From Microbotryum silenes-acaulis (Eukaryota; Basidiomycota; Microbotryomycetes; Microbotryales; Microbotryaceae), in contig QPFY01000001.1 of the NCBI GenBank assembly GCA_003665825.1, positions 1,481,001-1,545,000 on the forward strand: DNA of 64,000 nt. Direction: 5' to 3'. The number at the start of each line of letters is the position of its first letter. Position 1 is the stretch's first letter. Shown here piece after piece: positions 11,308 to 23,702 of this stretch. The notes under the pieces were generated by a model. That model saw only the letters and a list, made by a program, of their open reading frames with translations. It ran no database searches and was not told where the DNA came from. The translations under genes were made by a program, and so were the position numbers.

Positions 11308-14300
11308 ATGCGCGCCGTCGATACGGGAACGAAGGACGGAGCCGATCACAAGCAAGCCACAGCAGGCGATACAGGTGACTTTGGCCAACACGATCAACCT
11401 GAAACAGCAAGCAAGTCCGGTTGGAGGTCCAAAGTGACCTATCCGCTGTTCGCGGCGCCACTCGATGGTACGTTCCGGCACCCCACCTTCAAGGGCCTGG
11501 TCACGACAAGCAAGATCCCGGCGGAGCGGGCAAACAGATACTGCATGCTCCGTGCGTGCGCGGGACGAATGGTAGAATATCGTTCTCCACCGAGCTAATG
11601 TGACGGGAACACTACATCCCTGTATCGTCCATACATTCATCCGAACCGTTTGCAGTGCGCTAACTTTGACGTTACATTGGCACCCACGTTCGGCCCCGCT
11701 GACGTTGCGCAGCTTTATTCCCCGCACCCAAACCCCCGCGCACACACTCTCTTTTCGTTCAAAATCACAACAGAGCAAAATGGAGGGCGAGGAAAAGCTT
11801 GGCTCGAGGCGCGCTCGTCTTGCTCGGCGCCTTCATCCTCGTCTTCGAGCCCAAGTCGCTGACCCGTCTCGGCAACGCGGCTTTCTTCGGGTGTATCGCC
11901 GCCATCATGATTCCGGCGAACCTGCCAGTGATGATGATCCTTCTGGTCGGCTTCCTACTGGTGTTTGGCATGTGCCTGGGGTGGGCGTGGTCCTGCGCAG
12001 CGATGGCGGCGGCGGCTCGAGCAAGGAGTCAAGCTTTGCTCGGCTCTGAGGTCAAGTCGTTCAGGGTAGCCAACGCTAACGCGCAAAACATCGACGCGCT
12101 GTACCGAGTAGCCATCTTTCAAGGTCAATTTCTCGATTGGCGGTCGACGCTCGTCATTGGCGTCTTTTTCGTCATTGGATCGTTCGCACTGGGACTGATG
12201 CGTGCTAATGCGCCTAAACTGATGGTGGCCTCCATCTTTGGGACAATCGTCATGGACGTCATGCTTAGCTATGGCCCCTTGTTCCCTTCGTGCGTATTTG
12301 CGCTTTGAATCTTATCTGGCCATCAAGGGTCGTTTGTGATTGATCATGTTTTGCGAACCCATTTACGACCGCGCAGGGCGAATTATACCCTCGCGTACAA
12401 CTTCTTGCTCCCAACAGGCTGCTTCCTCGGAATCGCGGCGGCTGGATCGGTCCTCATCTTTCCAGAATCGATCAACAGTACCTGGACCACCAGTTTGGTG
12501 GACACCTGCCTCACGCCTGTGTACGAGCGAATCGCGCTGTTCTCCAGGCTCTTACGGACCCCACCACTCTCAAGCACGTCCACGGCCTGGATCGACCAAC
12601 ATGACGCGTGGAACAACAACGCGATGGCGATCGCGAGCGGCGTGAACGCTCTTCTGGGAGGGATGGGTACGATGGAACTAGAAGCGTCGGTCGGCCGCAT
12701 GAGTGCGAAGGACTATTACAGTCTGAAGCCTCTGCTCGAAGAGCTGGCAAGTCGGTCGCTCGGACTTGGGTCGTTGTACCGAGGGCTCGAGTCGCAAGCG
12801 CTACGCACGCTTCGGGATACCAAAGGCATCATCGATTTGCAGGCCAAGCTGCAACACCCCATCGGGAGAGAGCGCCTCATCTGAACCAATTGCGCAGCAA
12901 CATCTCCGCTGCCGAGGACAAGCATGCCCATTCGATTGCGACCCTGCTGCCCCGGTTTGCCAACGCCGTGGACCCGTTGTTGATCGCTATGGACGAAGCC
13001 CTCTTGGGTGCCATGACCTGGCTTTCCGTAGCCAACACCTCGAGGTGGAAGCGGTTTAAGTCAGATCAAGTCGCGGCCGACTATAAAGCGCAACGAGAAC
13101 GTGTCACTGCTCTGGAGCGCGCCATGGAGGAATACCGCACCATCCGCCGACTCGAGATCTTTGCCCCCTTCCAAAAATTCTTCGACCTCGAGACAGAAAG
13201 ACCGCGATCCGAGCTCAAGTTCTCTCCCATCTCGCTGATGCAAGTCCTTTCGGCTTCGGACGCGCTTGTGGGCTATGCGACCACCATCCTCAATCTCGTT
13301 GCGCGACTCAGCGAACTCGAGAACAAACGCCGCGTCAACAAGCTGTGGATGCCCACCGGGCTGCGGAAGATTGGGAAGCTCGCCTTCAGCCGACATCGAT
13401 CGCAGATCGATGGTGTGACGGGGGATGGCGACGATCCCGACCAGGTTGTTATTCCCTTCTCTGATTCGGCATCGACCCTCGTTGATGGGCCAGAGAAAGA
13501 GGAGGAAGAGCTGCACTTCTTTTTGCGCCAACGGAACGAGGAGAAGAAGGACCCCGATGTGCGCGCTCCCCGCAACGCGGCCCAACGTTTCGGCGGCAAG
13601 CTGTACGGCATTGGTCGATGGTGCAAGACGACAGAGACGATCTTTGCCATCAAGTACGCGGCCATCGGTTTGGCGTTGTGGCTGCCCCAGGTCTTCAAGA
13701 CCTCGGCCTACTTCACCTACGTCAATAAGGGTTTATGGGCGCTCATCACTGCGCAGACCTTCCTTTCCCTTTACGCGGGAGATCAGATCATGGCTACAAT
13801 TCAAAAAATTGCCGGAACCGTGGTAGGCCTACTTTACGGTATGATGGTCTGGTACGTTGGGAACGGGCGAGGCAGCAATAGGATCGGAGCCGCTGCGTCG
13901 CTATTCGTATTCATGCTCCCTCTATTGGCGCTGCGCAATCACGCACCGCCGGCGCAACAGCAGATGGCCATCCTCACCGCCATCACTACTGTGCTCATCG
14001 TCGGCTACAGCTGGGTCAATGGCCACCTCGCGACTCTCGGTGGAACTATCGGCGCTCAGCTAGCGTGGCGTCGAGCACTGCTCGTCATCATTGGCTCGGT
14101 GGCCTCGATGATCATCATGCTTTTCCCCGGTCACCAGTCGTCAAGGCTGCTTGTACGCAAAACGCATGCAACCTGCATCGGCGAGATCGGCCGCATCTAC
14201 ATGGCCCTGCTTTCGCACTGGATCGCCGAGGATCGTCACGACCCGGAGAAGCACTCGTCCGAGGAGTTGGTCCAACCTAGGCCCGAGGCGACTTCACTCG

Positions 14301-15189
14301 AGTTCGATGCCTTCACTCCTGCCGTACAGAAAGAGGCCCGTGAGATCCTGCTAGCGACCTGGGCCAAGTTGATAGGAACGACGCAACACATCAAAAAGTC
14401 AAGATACGAACTTTCCCTGCGCGGTGATTGGCCCGCAGCCGAGTACAAGTCCTTGCTGCGGGCACAAGTCATCATGATGCAGTGAGTCTAATCCGTGCAG
14501 AAGAGCAGTACAGAATGGACTGATTGCTGCCGGACCATGCTGTTGCATCTCCAGAGCTCTTGGGTCGTCAGGACTGGGTTTGGTCCGACTCGAACCAGCT
14601 TGGCGAAAGATGTTGATCAGGTCCACGGCTTTCCTCCATCCCAACCTAATCTCCGATGTTTCATCGACCTTTGCATTGGTCAGTCGGCCTGATATCAGAG
14701 CCCAGCCGCTCACCATTTGCGGCACAGCCTGACCGAAACTCCGACTATCTCCCTGTCAGCTCTCTCTCGCGCTTCGGGAGGGTGCGCCGCTTCCTCAAGC
14801 GACACCGGGCCCTCTCCTTGATCGACTGTTGTATCACGACAAGAGGTTCAAGACCGGGAGGACTGAAGCGTCGGATCAAGTACTCCACACCGCGGACGGC
14901 GCACGATTGGGCGAATTTGAGTTGACTTGGACAATTCTTCGCGTAAGTGCTCGATCTTCAACGCTCGACCACTTCGGGGACGTGTAACCGTGCAGACTGA
15001 CCAAGATGCGCCGGCTCAATCGAACTTATACAGGATGAACGTTTTGGGACGTATGCGTCCACAATCGTTGCTCTTGGATCGCTGCTGTTGACCCTTGATG
15101 ATGCCGAGACGGCGGTCAAGGCTCTCGTGGACGAGGTCTACATACCAGGTTACGACTATCTCATGGAGAGGGCCAGGCAAGAGTTGTAA
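11308..15189 (+). CDS. FUSC/aromatic-acid-exporter-type integral membrane protein (ArAE_2 / DUF2421 type)
   Basis: The protein has the fungal FUSC layout: an N-terminal block of transmembrane helices (for example ALVLLGAFILVFEP, VMMILLVGFLLVFGMCLGW, STLVIGVFFVIGSFALG), a long cytosolic helical middle, then a second membrane block (ALLVIIGSVASMIIMLFPGH) and a DUF2421-like C-terminal domain. Best-supported exons are 11774-12289, 12377-12775, 12898-14480, 14556-14678, 14760-14942 and 15035-15189. The 12776-12897 intron (donor GTACCG, acceptor GCGCAG) is the least certain; reading straight through hits a stop at 12882-12884. The start is unresolved. ATG 11308 opens a hydrophilic exon, but no donor in the right phase joins it to 11774, so a small exon is missing. 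Related proteins are implicated in export of aromatic acids or drug tolerance; the substrate here is unknown. Confidence 0.72.
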
Positions 15190-15503
15190 TCGTCCTATAC
15201 TTTCACCATATCACAGCGTACACGATTCAGTCATTCTTGGATATCATAAAACCATTTGCACATGCCGAGATAAATTGTAATACGATCCGACCCCACGGGG
15301 CATCCGAGGCTCTCGCTGCTGCCGGACCCGGCAAGATTGATTGCCGAGGACACGCGAGGCCGACCCCCACATACATGCGGTACACACATGGGTCCTCGCG
15401 CGCCCTCGGCTCGGGGCCACTTCTCCGTTCCCCGGCCCGTCGTTCAAGGCTCGTCTTCAAATCGTCTACCGTCCTTACACTACGCCCTTCAACACCAAAG
15501 ACC

Positions 15504-16822
15504 ATGTCGCTCTATCCCGAATTGAAGGACATCCGAGTCGAACTGCGGGACCATGGGGTCGCGGTCGTGTACCTCGATCGCCCCACGGCTCGCAACGCCT
15601 TCACGGACCCTATGGCCAAGAGCTTGGTCGTTGCCTTTGACCGACTCGACAGTGACGACAAGGTCAAGGTCGTCATACTTGCTGGATCCCCCAATGATGG
15701 CAAAGCGTTTTGTGCAGGGTCAGGATTGCTAGCATTCAAGCGTGGATCGTCGCCAAGTGTGGATCGACGTGGATTGCGGAGAGGCCCCTGAGCTGACCTG
15801 GCGAGGAGCTTCTTGTTGTACTAGAGCGGATCTGTCAAAGGGCGATTTCAGTACTTCGGACCGGTATTCACAAAACTCGGCTCGTAATCTCAACGAGCAC
15901 CGTGACGGTGGAGGTGAGCCAGATTCCTGACGCTTCTGCCTCCAGTCTGTGCCGAGCTGACCGCGGGCGAACCCCCCACTGGCCTTGCAGGCACGGTCTC
16001 GCTTGCGCTCTTCCGAGTTCGAAAGCCGACTATTGCCGCTGTCAATGGTCACGCTATTGGAATCGGTAGGTCTCACCTTTCTGTACTTGTCATCGCTCAC
16101 GACTGACCCCACTTTTGTTACCCTAACCCAGGAATCACCATGACCCTCGGCGCCGACATCCGCTTGGTCTCCGAGACCGCCAAAATCGGTTTCGTCTTCG
16201 CTCAACGCGGCATCGTTCCCGAAGCGGCTTCGTCATACTTCTTGCCCAAATTGATCGGTCACTCGCGAGCGATGCAATTGTTCATGGTGAGGAACTCGTC
16301 ACTCCTCCGCGGTACTTCATGCCTTTCATAAGGTCTTTTGTTAGCTGACGGATTCCTCTTCGATCTCCACTCAGACGGCCAAAGTGATCCCCGCAACTTC
16401 GCCCATCCTCGACCTCCTCTGGGCCTCGCGTCATCCCTCCCCTGAAGCGACCTTCCAAGCTGCCCTCGACTTGGCCAAGGATATCTCCCTCTCCAACTCG
16501 ATGATCTCGTCCTCTTTGATCAAGGGTTTGGTCTGGCGTGGAATGGACAGTCCCGAGGATCAACATTTGCTTGATTCAAAGGCGATGCATGTCGCTGGTC
16601 AGTACAGTCCTCACATACGGCGCGTATGAAAAGGCTTCTTCCTGAGCACTGGCCACAATTCGTGTACTTCTAGGCAATTCGATCGATTCCAAGGAAGGCG
16701 TGCAAGCGTTCAGGGACAAGCGCGCGCCCCAGATGGTCGCGACCGTACCCAAAGACTTGCCGACCGAGTTCTACCCGTGGTGGAGTCAAAAGATCATCAC
16801 TCGTGCCGGTGCTAAGTTGTAA
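15504..16822 (+). CDS. Enoyl-CoA hydratase/isomerase family protein with peroxisomal C-terminus
   Basis: Six exons (15504-15718, 15825-15913, 15991-16065, 16132-16286, 16375-16597, 16674-16822) give 906 nt and 301 aa. All introns are GT-AG, 66-106 nt long. The crotonase fold is clear: RPTARNAFTDPM early on, the oxyanion-hole region FCAG-ADLSKGDF, then the second oxyanion segment AVNGHAIGIGITMTLGADIR and the helix ISLSNSMISSSLIKG. The protein ends in AKL, a PTS1-type peroxisomal signal. It therefore probably acts in peroxisomal beta-oxidation as a 2-enoyl-CoA hydratase or delta3,delta2-enoyl-CoA isomerase; sequence reading alone does not separate the two. The ATG at 15504 precedes the expected N-terminal strand. 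Confidence 0.9.
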
Positions 16823-17230
16823 TTCATGTTCCGTCGGGTTGCTGTCTGCGTCATTGGTTCCTGCTTATCTCCTGAGCGCGTTACCTTTCTCTCTTGTTAG
16901 CCCGAGTTCAGTTCGTTTGGAGTTTGTCTTTTATTTGATTTCGTGTCTGGAAAACGACTACTCGTATTGGGATCAAAGAGAGTATGAGATGCAGAAAGAG
17001 CCGATTAAGCTCTCGCGAGTCAGGAGCGACCAGGGAAAGAAGAGGGAGGAGAAAGCACGTCGAGAATCAAGGGGTGGAAAAGATGTAACACAGCCCAGAT
17101 GCACGCGGGGAGAGAGAGAGAGAGAGAGAACTTCACGCGGTGGGGAAAGGTTGCGCCCAAGAAGAGACGGAACCGCAGTGGGTTCAAGAATGGAAGTGGG
17201 TGCAGAAGAGAATGCGTGTCCAACCTCGAC
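16823..17230. other. Convergent intergenic region with (GA)n tract
   Basis: About 0.4 kb between the stops of the enoyl-CoA hydratase and calmodulin genes. It contains purine-rich sequence and a GA dinucleotide run at about 17110-17129. It is probably 3' untranslated sequence from both genes; no coding feature is supported. Confidence 0.5.
17110..17129 (+). repeat. (GA)n microsatellite
   Basis: About ten uninterrupted GA units lie in the 3' flank of calmodulin (CT on the calmodulin sense strand). Confidence 0.85.
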
Positions 17231-18529
17231 TAAGTGTTCATCATCATCTTGCAGAACTCGCTGTAGTTGATCTGCATGCGATTCGGCGCAGAGAGGTGGG
17301 TCAGGATCGGGGGAATGTCAGCGGATGAAGTGGAGGAATGTTTCGCGATTCCTCAAAAGACGAACCTGGCCATCTCCATCTACATCGGCTTCACGGATCA
17401 TCTCGGCGACCTCATTCTCCGTCAGCTTTTCGCCTGTGGATGGGTAGCAGACAGGTCAGTCTCCCTGCCTTGGTACTACGACTCGAGCTAGCTCCTCTCG
17501 CTAGACAACATAAACGTAAAAGAGGGGCCTAACTGACCGAGGTTGGTCATGACATGTTTCAGTTCAGCGGACGAGATGGAACCGTTGCCATCCTTGTCAA
17601 AGACCTTGAATGCCTCGAGGATCTCCTCTTCTGAATCCGTGTCCTTCATCTTACGCGCCATCATTGCTGTTCGGAGCAAAGGGCAGGGTGGTCGATTGGC
17701 GTGCGGGGCGGTCCAGACAAGTCCAGGAGAAAGTCGCGATGCGGTGGAAGGGAGAGAATGAACAGGTCAGTTTTAGGTACAACATTCGACGAGATATATA
17801 GCAGGTGACTGGATCAGCGCGCGCAAAGGTTTTCCAGACAAGGGCGGGGCTCAGACGAAGAGAAAGCGAAATAGAGACGAACTCAGGAACTCAGGGAAGT
17901 CGATCTGACCATTCCCATCGGCATCGACCTCGGTGATCATGTCCTGCAGCTCGGCCTCGGTCGGATTTTGGCCCAGGGAGCGCATGACGGTGCCCAACTC
18001 GCGCGTGGTGATTGTTCCATCTCCGTCTGTGCAAGGGGAAGGCAGATCGGGGGCGTCAGTCGGCTTGTTTATACGAGGTAGCGCAGGTATAGAAGGTGTG
18101 TATTGACCTTTGTCGAAGAGGGAGAAGGCTTCCTGCAGGGGTATAAGGGTCGATTCAAGCGTGCGAGATGCAGAGAAGGGGGACAGCCGGACGTGTCAGT
18201 CTCCACACCACACCCTAACACACTACTCCCGGGTCGAGATGGATTGAACGAACCTTGAACTCGGAGACTTGTTCTTCTGACTGTGAATGGGTGAAAACAA
18301 GTCGTGGCTTGGTGAGTATGGTAGTCATCTTGCGCGCAGACACGCCGACGGTGACGCCCACACCCACATGACGGGGGCGCGTGCGTCACGGTGCAGCTTC
18401 AGCCGAGCAGCGCCGCTGGCTCCGGCGGCTCCATCGCCGGCGTGGCAGTCGCCAGCTGAGAGGTGCACATGCAGCAAACACTCATAGGGCTCAGGTCTGG
18501 AGGATAGGACCACTCACCAGTTGATCCAT
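17231..18529 (-). CDS. CMD1: Calmodulin
   Basis: Seven exons (18529-18518, 18280-18254, 18132-18108, 18026-17883, 17666-17538, 17433-17366, 17272-17231) total 447 nt and give a 148-aa protein. Four EF-hands are visible, with Ca-binding loops starting [36 protein letters not shown] and DVDGDGQINYSE. The acidic residues at loop positions 1, 3, 5 and 12 are all kept. The central linker [12 protein letters not shown] is canonical. Two small deviations are seen: the protein starts MDQL rather than the usual MADQL, and ends FCKMMMNT. The first exon is only 12 nt. Calmodulin is the Ca2+ sensor for calcineurin, CaM kinases and myosins. Confidence 0.97.
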
Positions 18530-20138
18530 GGTGTGATAAGGTAGAGCAGCAAGGTGTTTGATGTGGGGCTGGAAAGAGAGCAGAGAGCAAAAGGCAAGCC
18601 AGCCCGAGCTAGCTGGCTCCGTGCCTGGCGCGCCCGGCCTGCACTGGCGGCCGCGGGCAGCTGACGGGCTCTGGGCCCCAGCCTGGTTGATGCCATTTTT
18701 GGCTCGTAGCAAACGGGCAGCAAGCCAGCTCAAGCTCGTCGTCTCGCAGATGAAGTGGGGCGCTTTCAACCTGAGCATCGGAGAAAGGAAGCTTCGAGCC
18801 AGTCGCTGACGTCGTCCCGGGAGCTGCTGCTGCGCACGTCGGGTTTACTATGAGGACTGTCTCTGAATCCCGTCTTGTAGCACTTGTCCGCTAGACGCTC
18901 TTCACCTGAATGCTTTGAGCACAAGGGACGTATAAAATGTATTTGATGGGCGCGAACTTTGACTGGTCGAGTCATCTACTACTACCGCATTGCAGATCGA
19001 GGCCGCGCGTTCACCGAATTCCAAGCCCGCGCTGTGGCTGTGCAGAAGCGATCCTCGAGGTAAGCAGCGACCCCGGACAACGGGCCCACGTTCACCCGAT
19101 ATTGTCTTGAGCCCCGAGGACAACTCGATTTCATACCCCACTTGGAGTCCGGCTCCATTCAGAAGAGCAGCCGGATGCTTTGCTCGGTGAAAAGGTATCT
19201 GCATATCTGAAATTGGCCGACGCTCGACCGCAGCAGTCAACCTCTTATGGAAGGCGCGTGTTCAGCCCAGAAGTACATGCTCGAAATTTTTGCCTCCCTT
19301 TGGCGCGATCGATTGGTTACGGTAGGATGAAGCTTTGGCGCGCAAAACAGGAGCTCACTCGGAGGCCAGGCTCGCTTACGTCTCCCCTCTCCACGTCTCA
19401 ATGTACACGTTCAGGCCATTTCACCACCGGAATGAAATGATAGCTTTTCACGATCAAAACTTCAGGCTGCTCACCAATTCCTCGCCTTTTGTTAAGAGTC
19501 TCGGCCCCCATTCTTCGATGACCCGCGATAAATGCAACCGCTTGAACTGTGTTTTCCTTCATCGATCATATCAATGATTTCTCGAGAGGTTCATCGGGCT
19601 CTCTGATGTACGGGAATGAAGTGAATTTCATGGGTTGTAAAGTCAAATAGTCGCTCGCGAACGGGGCCCAATCTACCGGGTACCGGCCGCCTCGGCGCTT
19701 CTCAGTTCGTCACACAGCCACGCTCACTCTCACGGGCAAGAGCACGAGCACGAGCACTGGACAGCTCATCGCTGGTCAGGACCCAGCCGAGCACTCTTAT
19801 CTGTTGAAGCGTCCTACATCGCAATTTTTTTCGAGCTCATTTGTGGTACCGTCGGACGTGCCCAAGCCTTCGACTCGTACCAGGAAGGCACCCCGGCTCC
19901 ACCTCGTCATCGGCCTTTGTCCGCCCGAGATCCATTAGCTGTGCCACTCATCTGCGCTGTATGTCTTTCTCGTCGCCACGCCTGATCAGCTGGTGGTATT
20001 CATATCCCTTTACCGATCGGTGGATCGGCTTCCTCGGCTACCATCACACCCAACCGTGTTGGACGGCTCATCGACTCACGACCCAAGATCACTGACCTAG
20101 CACCTCTCCCCACAGGACTGTCATACTCCTCAGCTACT
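18530..20138. other. Divergent promoter region between calmodulin and WASP genes
   Basis: This 1.6-kb gap separates two divergently transcribed genes. Short frames occur on both strands but none has motifs or splice-supported extension. It probably holds both promoters and possible leader introns. Confidence 0.45.
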
Positions 20139-21930
20139 ATGCCCTCCACATCAACCCTCACCTCGAACGAAAAGTCGCTGATCAAGAAACACGCCCCTTC
20201 AGCGCCAGGGGACAAGATCCACACCGCCGCCGTCGCGCGAGTCTACTACGCCTTCCCCGACCCGGCCAAATGGTCCTACAGCGGTATTAATGGCGCACTC
20301 GTATTCGGATGGGGTAGTCAGGGCGGGTGGATCAAGGTTGTTGATCTGGCGGTGAGTCCTACATCGGTCTGCCGTGGCTCGGATGCCCGATCTCTGACGG
20401 GGAAGGTTGCAGCGCTGATCGAATGTGAAACAAACCTGTGCAGGGCACACGAGGGACGATTTGGAAACACGAGATCGTTGAAGAGATGCAGTACTACCAA
20501 GATCGAACCTTCTTCCACACGTTCCCGTCTGATGTGAGTATCTTGGCCTAGTCGCATCCCGGTTGTCGTACACGGCGAGACAGCATCGAATTATAACCTC
20601 GACCAAAGTAAAGCTCTTGGTCACGAATGCTTACTTGCATATCCACGTCACACGCAGGACTGCATGATAGGTCTCGCCTTTTCATCCGAATCCGAAGCCG
20701 CCGAGATGTTCAAGAAAGTCTCGATGCGATCCAAATACGCGAGCAAAGCCGGCCAATCGTCCAAGAAGACCTCATCTGCATCGGCTGCTACGTCGAGTCC
20801 CAGCGGGAAGAAGAAGAAGAAGGGCGTGATCGACAAGAGCATGATTGGCGCCCCGACCGGCTTCAGTCACGTCGCTCACATGGGCTTTGACACAGAAAAG
20901 GGCTTCAGCAGTAGTAATGTCGATCCGAGCTGGGAACGATTGCTCGGACAACTCGAAGGACAAGGAATCAGTAGAGTGAGTTGGGGATCATCCCGATTGG
21001 GCTTTGAGGTTTTGTCGATAGAAAAGGGACTAAGTAGCCTTCTTCCCGTGTGACCCCCGCAGAACCAAATCATCAAGAACGAGGCCTTCATCCGAAACTA
21101 CGTGGAAGGATCGGGCGGCCCGAGCGCTGTTGCATCGCCCGCACCTCCACCACCTTCAGGCCCTCCTAGTCGAAAAGTGCCTCCTCCCGCCCCTGCTTCT
21201 CGAGCTGTGCAGAACATCAAGCGCAAACCTCCTGCGCCGCCCGCACCACGTAGGGTGCCTGCTTCCGACTCCTTTGTCGACGCTGCCCCGCCTTTGCCAC
21301 CCTCTCGAGCACCTGTTGCACGTCCATCACCACCTCCATCGTCTGCACCTCCATCTCGCTCGAGCGTCGTGCCCCCACCCCCACCGCCCCCACCACCGCC
21401 GAGTGGCCCGCCCCGTGGAGGTGAGTTTCCAGTCCGTGTTCACGATAAACATCGCGCAGTATCTTTAAAAGCTGACACGTTTGTGATTCTGCTCAGGCGC
21501 ACCTCCTCCTCCCCCGGCCCCACCTGCTCGCTCCGCCGCGCCGTCTGCCCCGCCGCCACCACCTCCTCCTGCCCCTCGCGGTGTACCTCCCCCACCTCCA
21601 CCCGGGGTATCGCCTGCCGTCCAGCTTCCAGCTCCCCAGGACGGACGAGCAGGTCTTTTGGCCTCGATCCAAGGTGCTGGTGTTGGTCAACTGCGCAAAA
21701 CCGGTGCCGACCCGGACGCTCGAGCGGCTCCTCAAATTCCCGGTGCCGCAATGGCTGCCGGTGCCGGTGCCGGTGCCGGTGCTGCTATGGCTGCTGGCGG
21801 TGATGAAGACGGAGCGGGTGGTGGAGGAGGAGCCGATCTGGCGAGCGCTTTGGCTGCGGCTTTGAACCAGCGCAAGGGCAAGCTCGGCGATAGTGATGAT
21901 GATGATGAGAGTGATGAGGATTGGGACTAG
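20139..21930 (+). CDS. WASP/Las17-family actin nucleation promoter with CRIB motif
   Basis: Five exons (20139-20351, 20444-20533, 20658-20975, 21063-21420, 21497-21930) total 1413 nt, 470 aa. The N-terminal WH1 domain (VYYAFPDPAKWSYSGINGAL, then WKHEIVEEMQYYQDRTFFHT) is followed by a basic KKKKK tract. Next is a CRIB-like Rho-GTPase-binding motif (IGAPTGFSHVAHMGFD), then long polyproline stretches for SH3 and profilin binding. A WH2-like actin-binding segment (GLLASIQGAGVGQLRK) and an acidic tail ending in DEDWD with the conserved Trp for Arp2/3 complete it. The protein activates Arp2/3-driven branching at endocytic actin patches. The CRIB motif implies direct Cdc42/Rac control, unlike budding-yeast Las17, which lacks it. 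Confidence 0.93.
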
Positions 21931-22062
21931 GATCGCGTTCGAGCGTGGGAGCAATCTTATCGATGTTGTGCGAATATGTGTTGGAGTTCAAGTGTTCACT
22001 TGGACGATGACTGCTTAATTTCTAGACAACGCTCGACCATAACGGCCGTAAACACGCCTACT

Positions 22063-23171
22063 TCAAGGCAAAAAGACGTTCCCACCACTAACGAGCACGG
22101 TGTCACCCGAGAGTACGCACGTCCCTTTCTTCTCTTCCCACGTGACGAACATTTCTCCACCTCGTTTGCTGAGATGTGTGACCTGGAACCCCGAGTCGTT
22201 CGCTTTTGTCTGGGTGATGCCTTCGGGTGATAACCGTGCTCGGGCGGAAGGGGTGCCGAGGAAGTAAGGCACGACCGAGCAATGCGCTGATCCGCACTGT
22301 GGGAGGCGGATCAAAGTATAGAGCTCAGTATCGGTTTTTCGTCGAGGTTCGATCGTATTCACTTGAGAAACGGGTAACAAACGCACCACTTGATCCTCGA
22401 TCGTGCCCATGCTAGGACAGAACACTCTCGAGTTGACGCCGCCTTGACTCGAGGGTTGGGTCATGACCAACATGAAGGGGGTCAGATCTTCCTGTTCGTG
22501 CCAAAGATTCGCATTACAAGATGTTGATCAGATGGTGAGTATGCCATTGATAAAAGAGTGGGACTAACGATCGGTTTCGGTTGGACGAGCAGATTCTTCA
22601 AATCGACGTTGGGGGAAAGCTCGACGATCCAGCCGACCCGCTCGCTCCTAACCACATGAACGATATCATGCGCTTCGACACCCTTTGTGGACTGCGATAC
22701 AGCCTGTTTGACTCGTTCCGTGTCGACTTGTTGTACGTTGTCCTGGTCCAAGACCGATCCATCAGCGGGGAGTTCGATCCCCAGCACATCGCCGACTTGC
22801 GAGACTTTGATATCCCCTCTTCCCATTGAGGTACGGAAAACGAAATCCGCATCGAGACTTATCGTTTTCAATTCTCTCACGAATAGATGGGCCGCGGCCA
22901 TGGTCGCGTGTCCGCATAAGGGGATCTGTTGGGTTTTGGAGAAGAAACGGACGTCCCACACTTGACGATCCGAGGTAGGTCTCAGCACCGCCGTATTGGG
23001 GAGGGCGAACTCGGTGGACAACTTTTGGAGTAGAGCAAGATCATCGAATTCGGGTGAGGTAGGGGTGGGGAGAACGAGGACGGCGGCGGGGTTGCCGTGG
23101 AAGTGCGACGAGGTGAAGACGTCCAAGGTCCAATAGGGCAGCGAGCGACGATGCCCAGGGAGGGGTGACAT
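22063..23171 (-). CDS. PhzF-like (phenazine biosynthesis-like) isomerase-fold protein
   Basis: Three exons (23171-22569, 22491-22387, 22296-22063) total 942 nt, 313 aa. The start region YWTLDVFTSSHFHGNPAAV and the second-half motif CGSAHCSVVPYF are characteristic of the PhzF/diaminopimelate-epimerase-like fold, as is PLCGHATMAAAH. The residue aligned with the catalytic Glu of PhzF (in NLSET) is Asn59 here (ALPNT), so classical PhzF isomerase chemistry may be lost or altered. An upstream ATG at 23252 is in frame, but the conserved N-terminus fits the ATG at 23171. A second PhzF-like copy lies 4 kb away beyond the glutaminase gene. The substrate is unknown. Confidence 0.88.
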
Positions 23172-23702
23172 CGTTGTGGACAAGTTCTGAGTCGTGTGTT
23201 GTAGTGAAAAAAGAGGTGGACTTAAAGCTAGGCCTTGCGATGGAAGTTGCAAGCCGATTGAAAGGTGTGAGGGGGAGAGTGAGTCAAGCGACTGAGGCCG
23301 GAGTCCGAGTTACGTCGAGTCAACGTGCGGACTTGTGCGCACTCGTGCCGATCAGTTAGCTGTGGGGCCCCGCAACAATCTCTTCCGATCGATTATGTTG
23401 CGTTGTCCCTCACACTAGACTCCGTGGATCTCGTGTGCCTAATTGGCTGGTGTAAAGTAAACAAGATTGCAAAGAATAAAAATCGTATGCATCGGGTCCA
23501 TTGACCACTCATGCTGGACGTATATAGGACTCCCCCAAAGGCCGGGCACCATCATTCAGTCCAAGTCATTGCCCCGGAATGGGTCGCGCTTGACCCCATT
23601 TGCTTTGTTGGCCACATCAAGCGCAAGAAGGGAGAAATGGCCCCTGCATATTCAAAATTGATCATGGTTAGTGAACGAACCCATGTGATCTAGGAGTCTG
23701 TG
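23172..23702. other. Intergenic region, promoter of the PhzF-like gene
   Basis: About 0.5 kb between the PhzF-like start and the stop of the glutaminase-A-type gene, both on the minus strand. No coding or repeat feature was identified. Confidence 0.45.

Noticed and set aside
14481..14555. Apparent frame break after the FUSC membrane block
   Set aside because: A canonical 75-nt GTGAGT...CTCCAG intron restores the expected DUF2421 sequence, so no lesion is needed.
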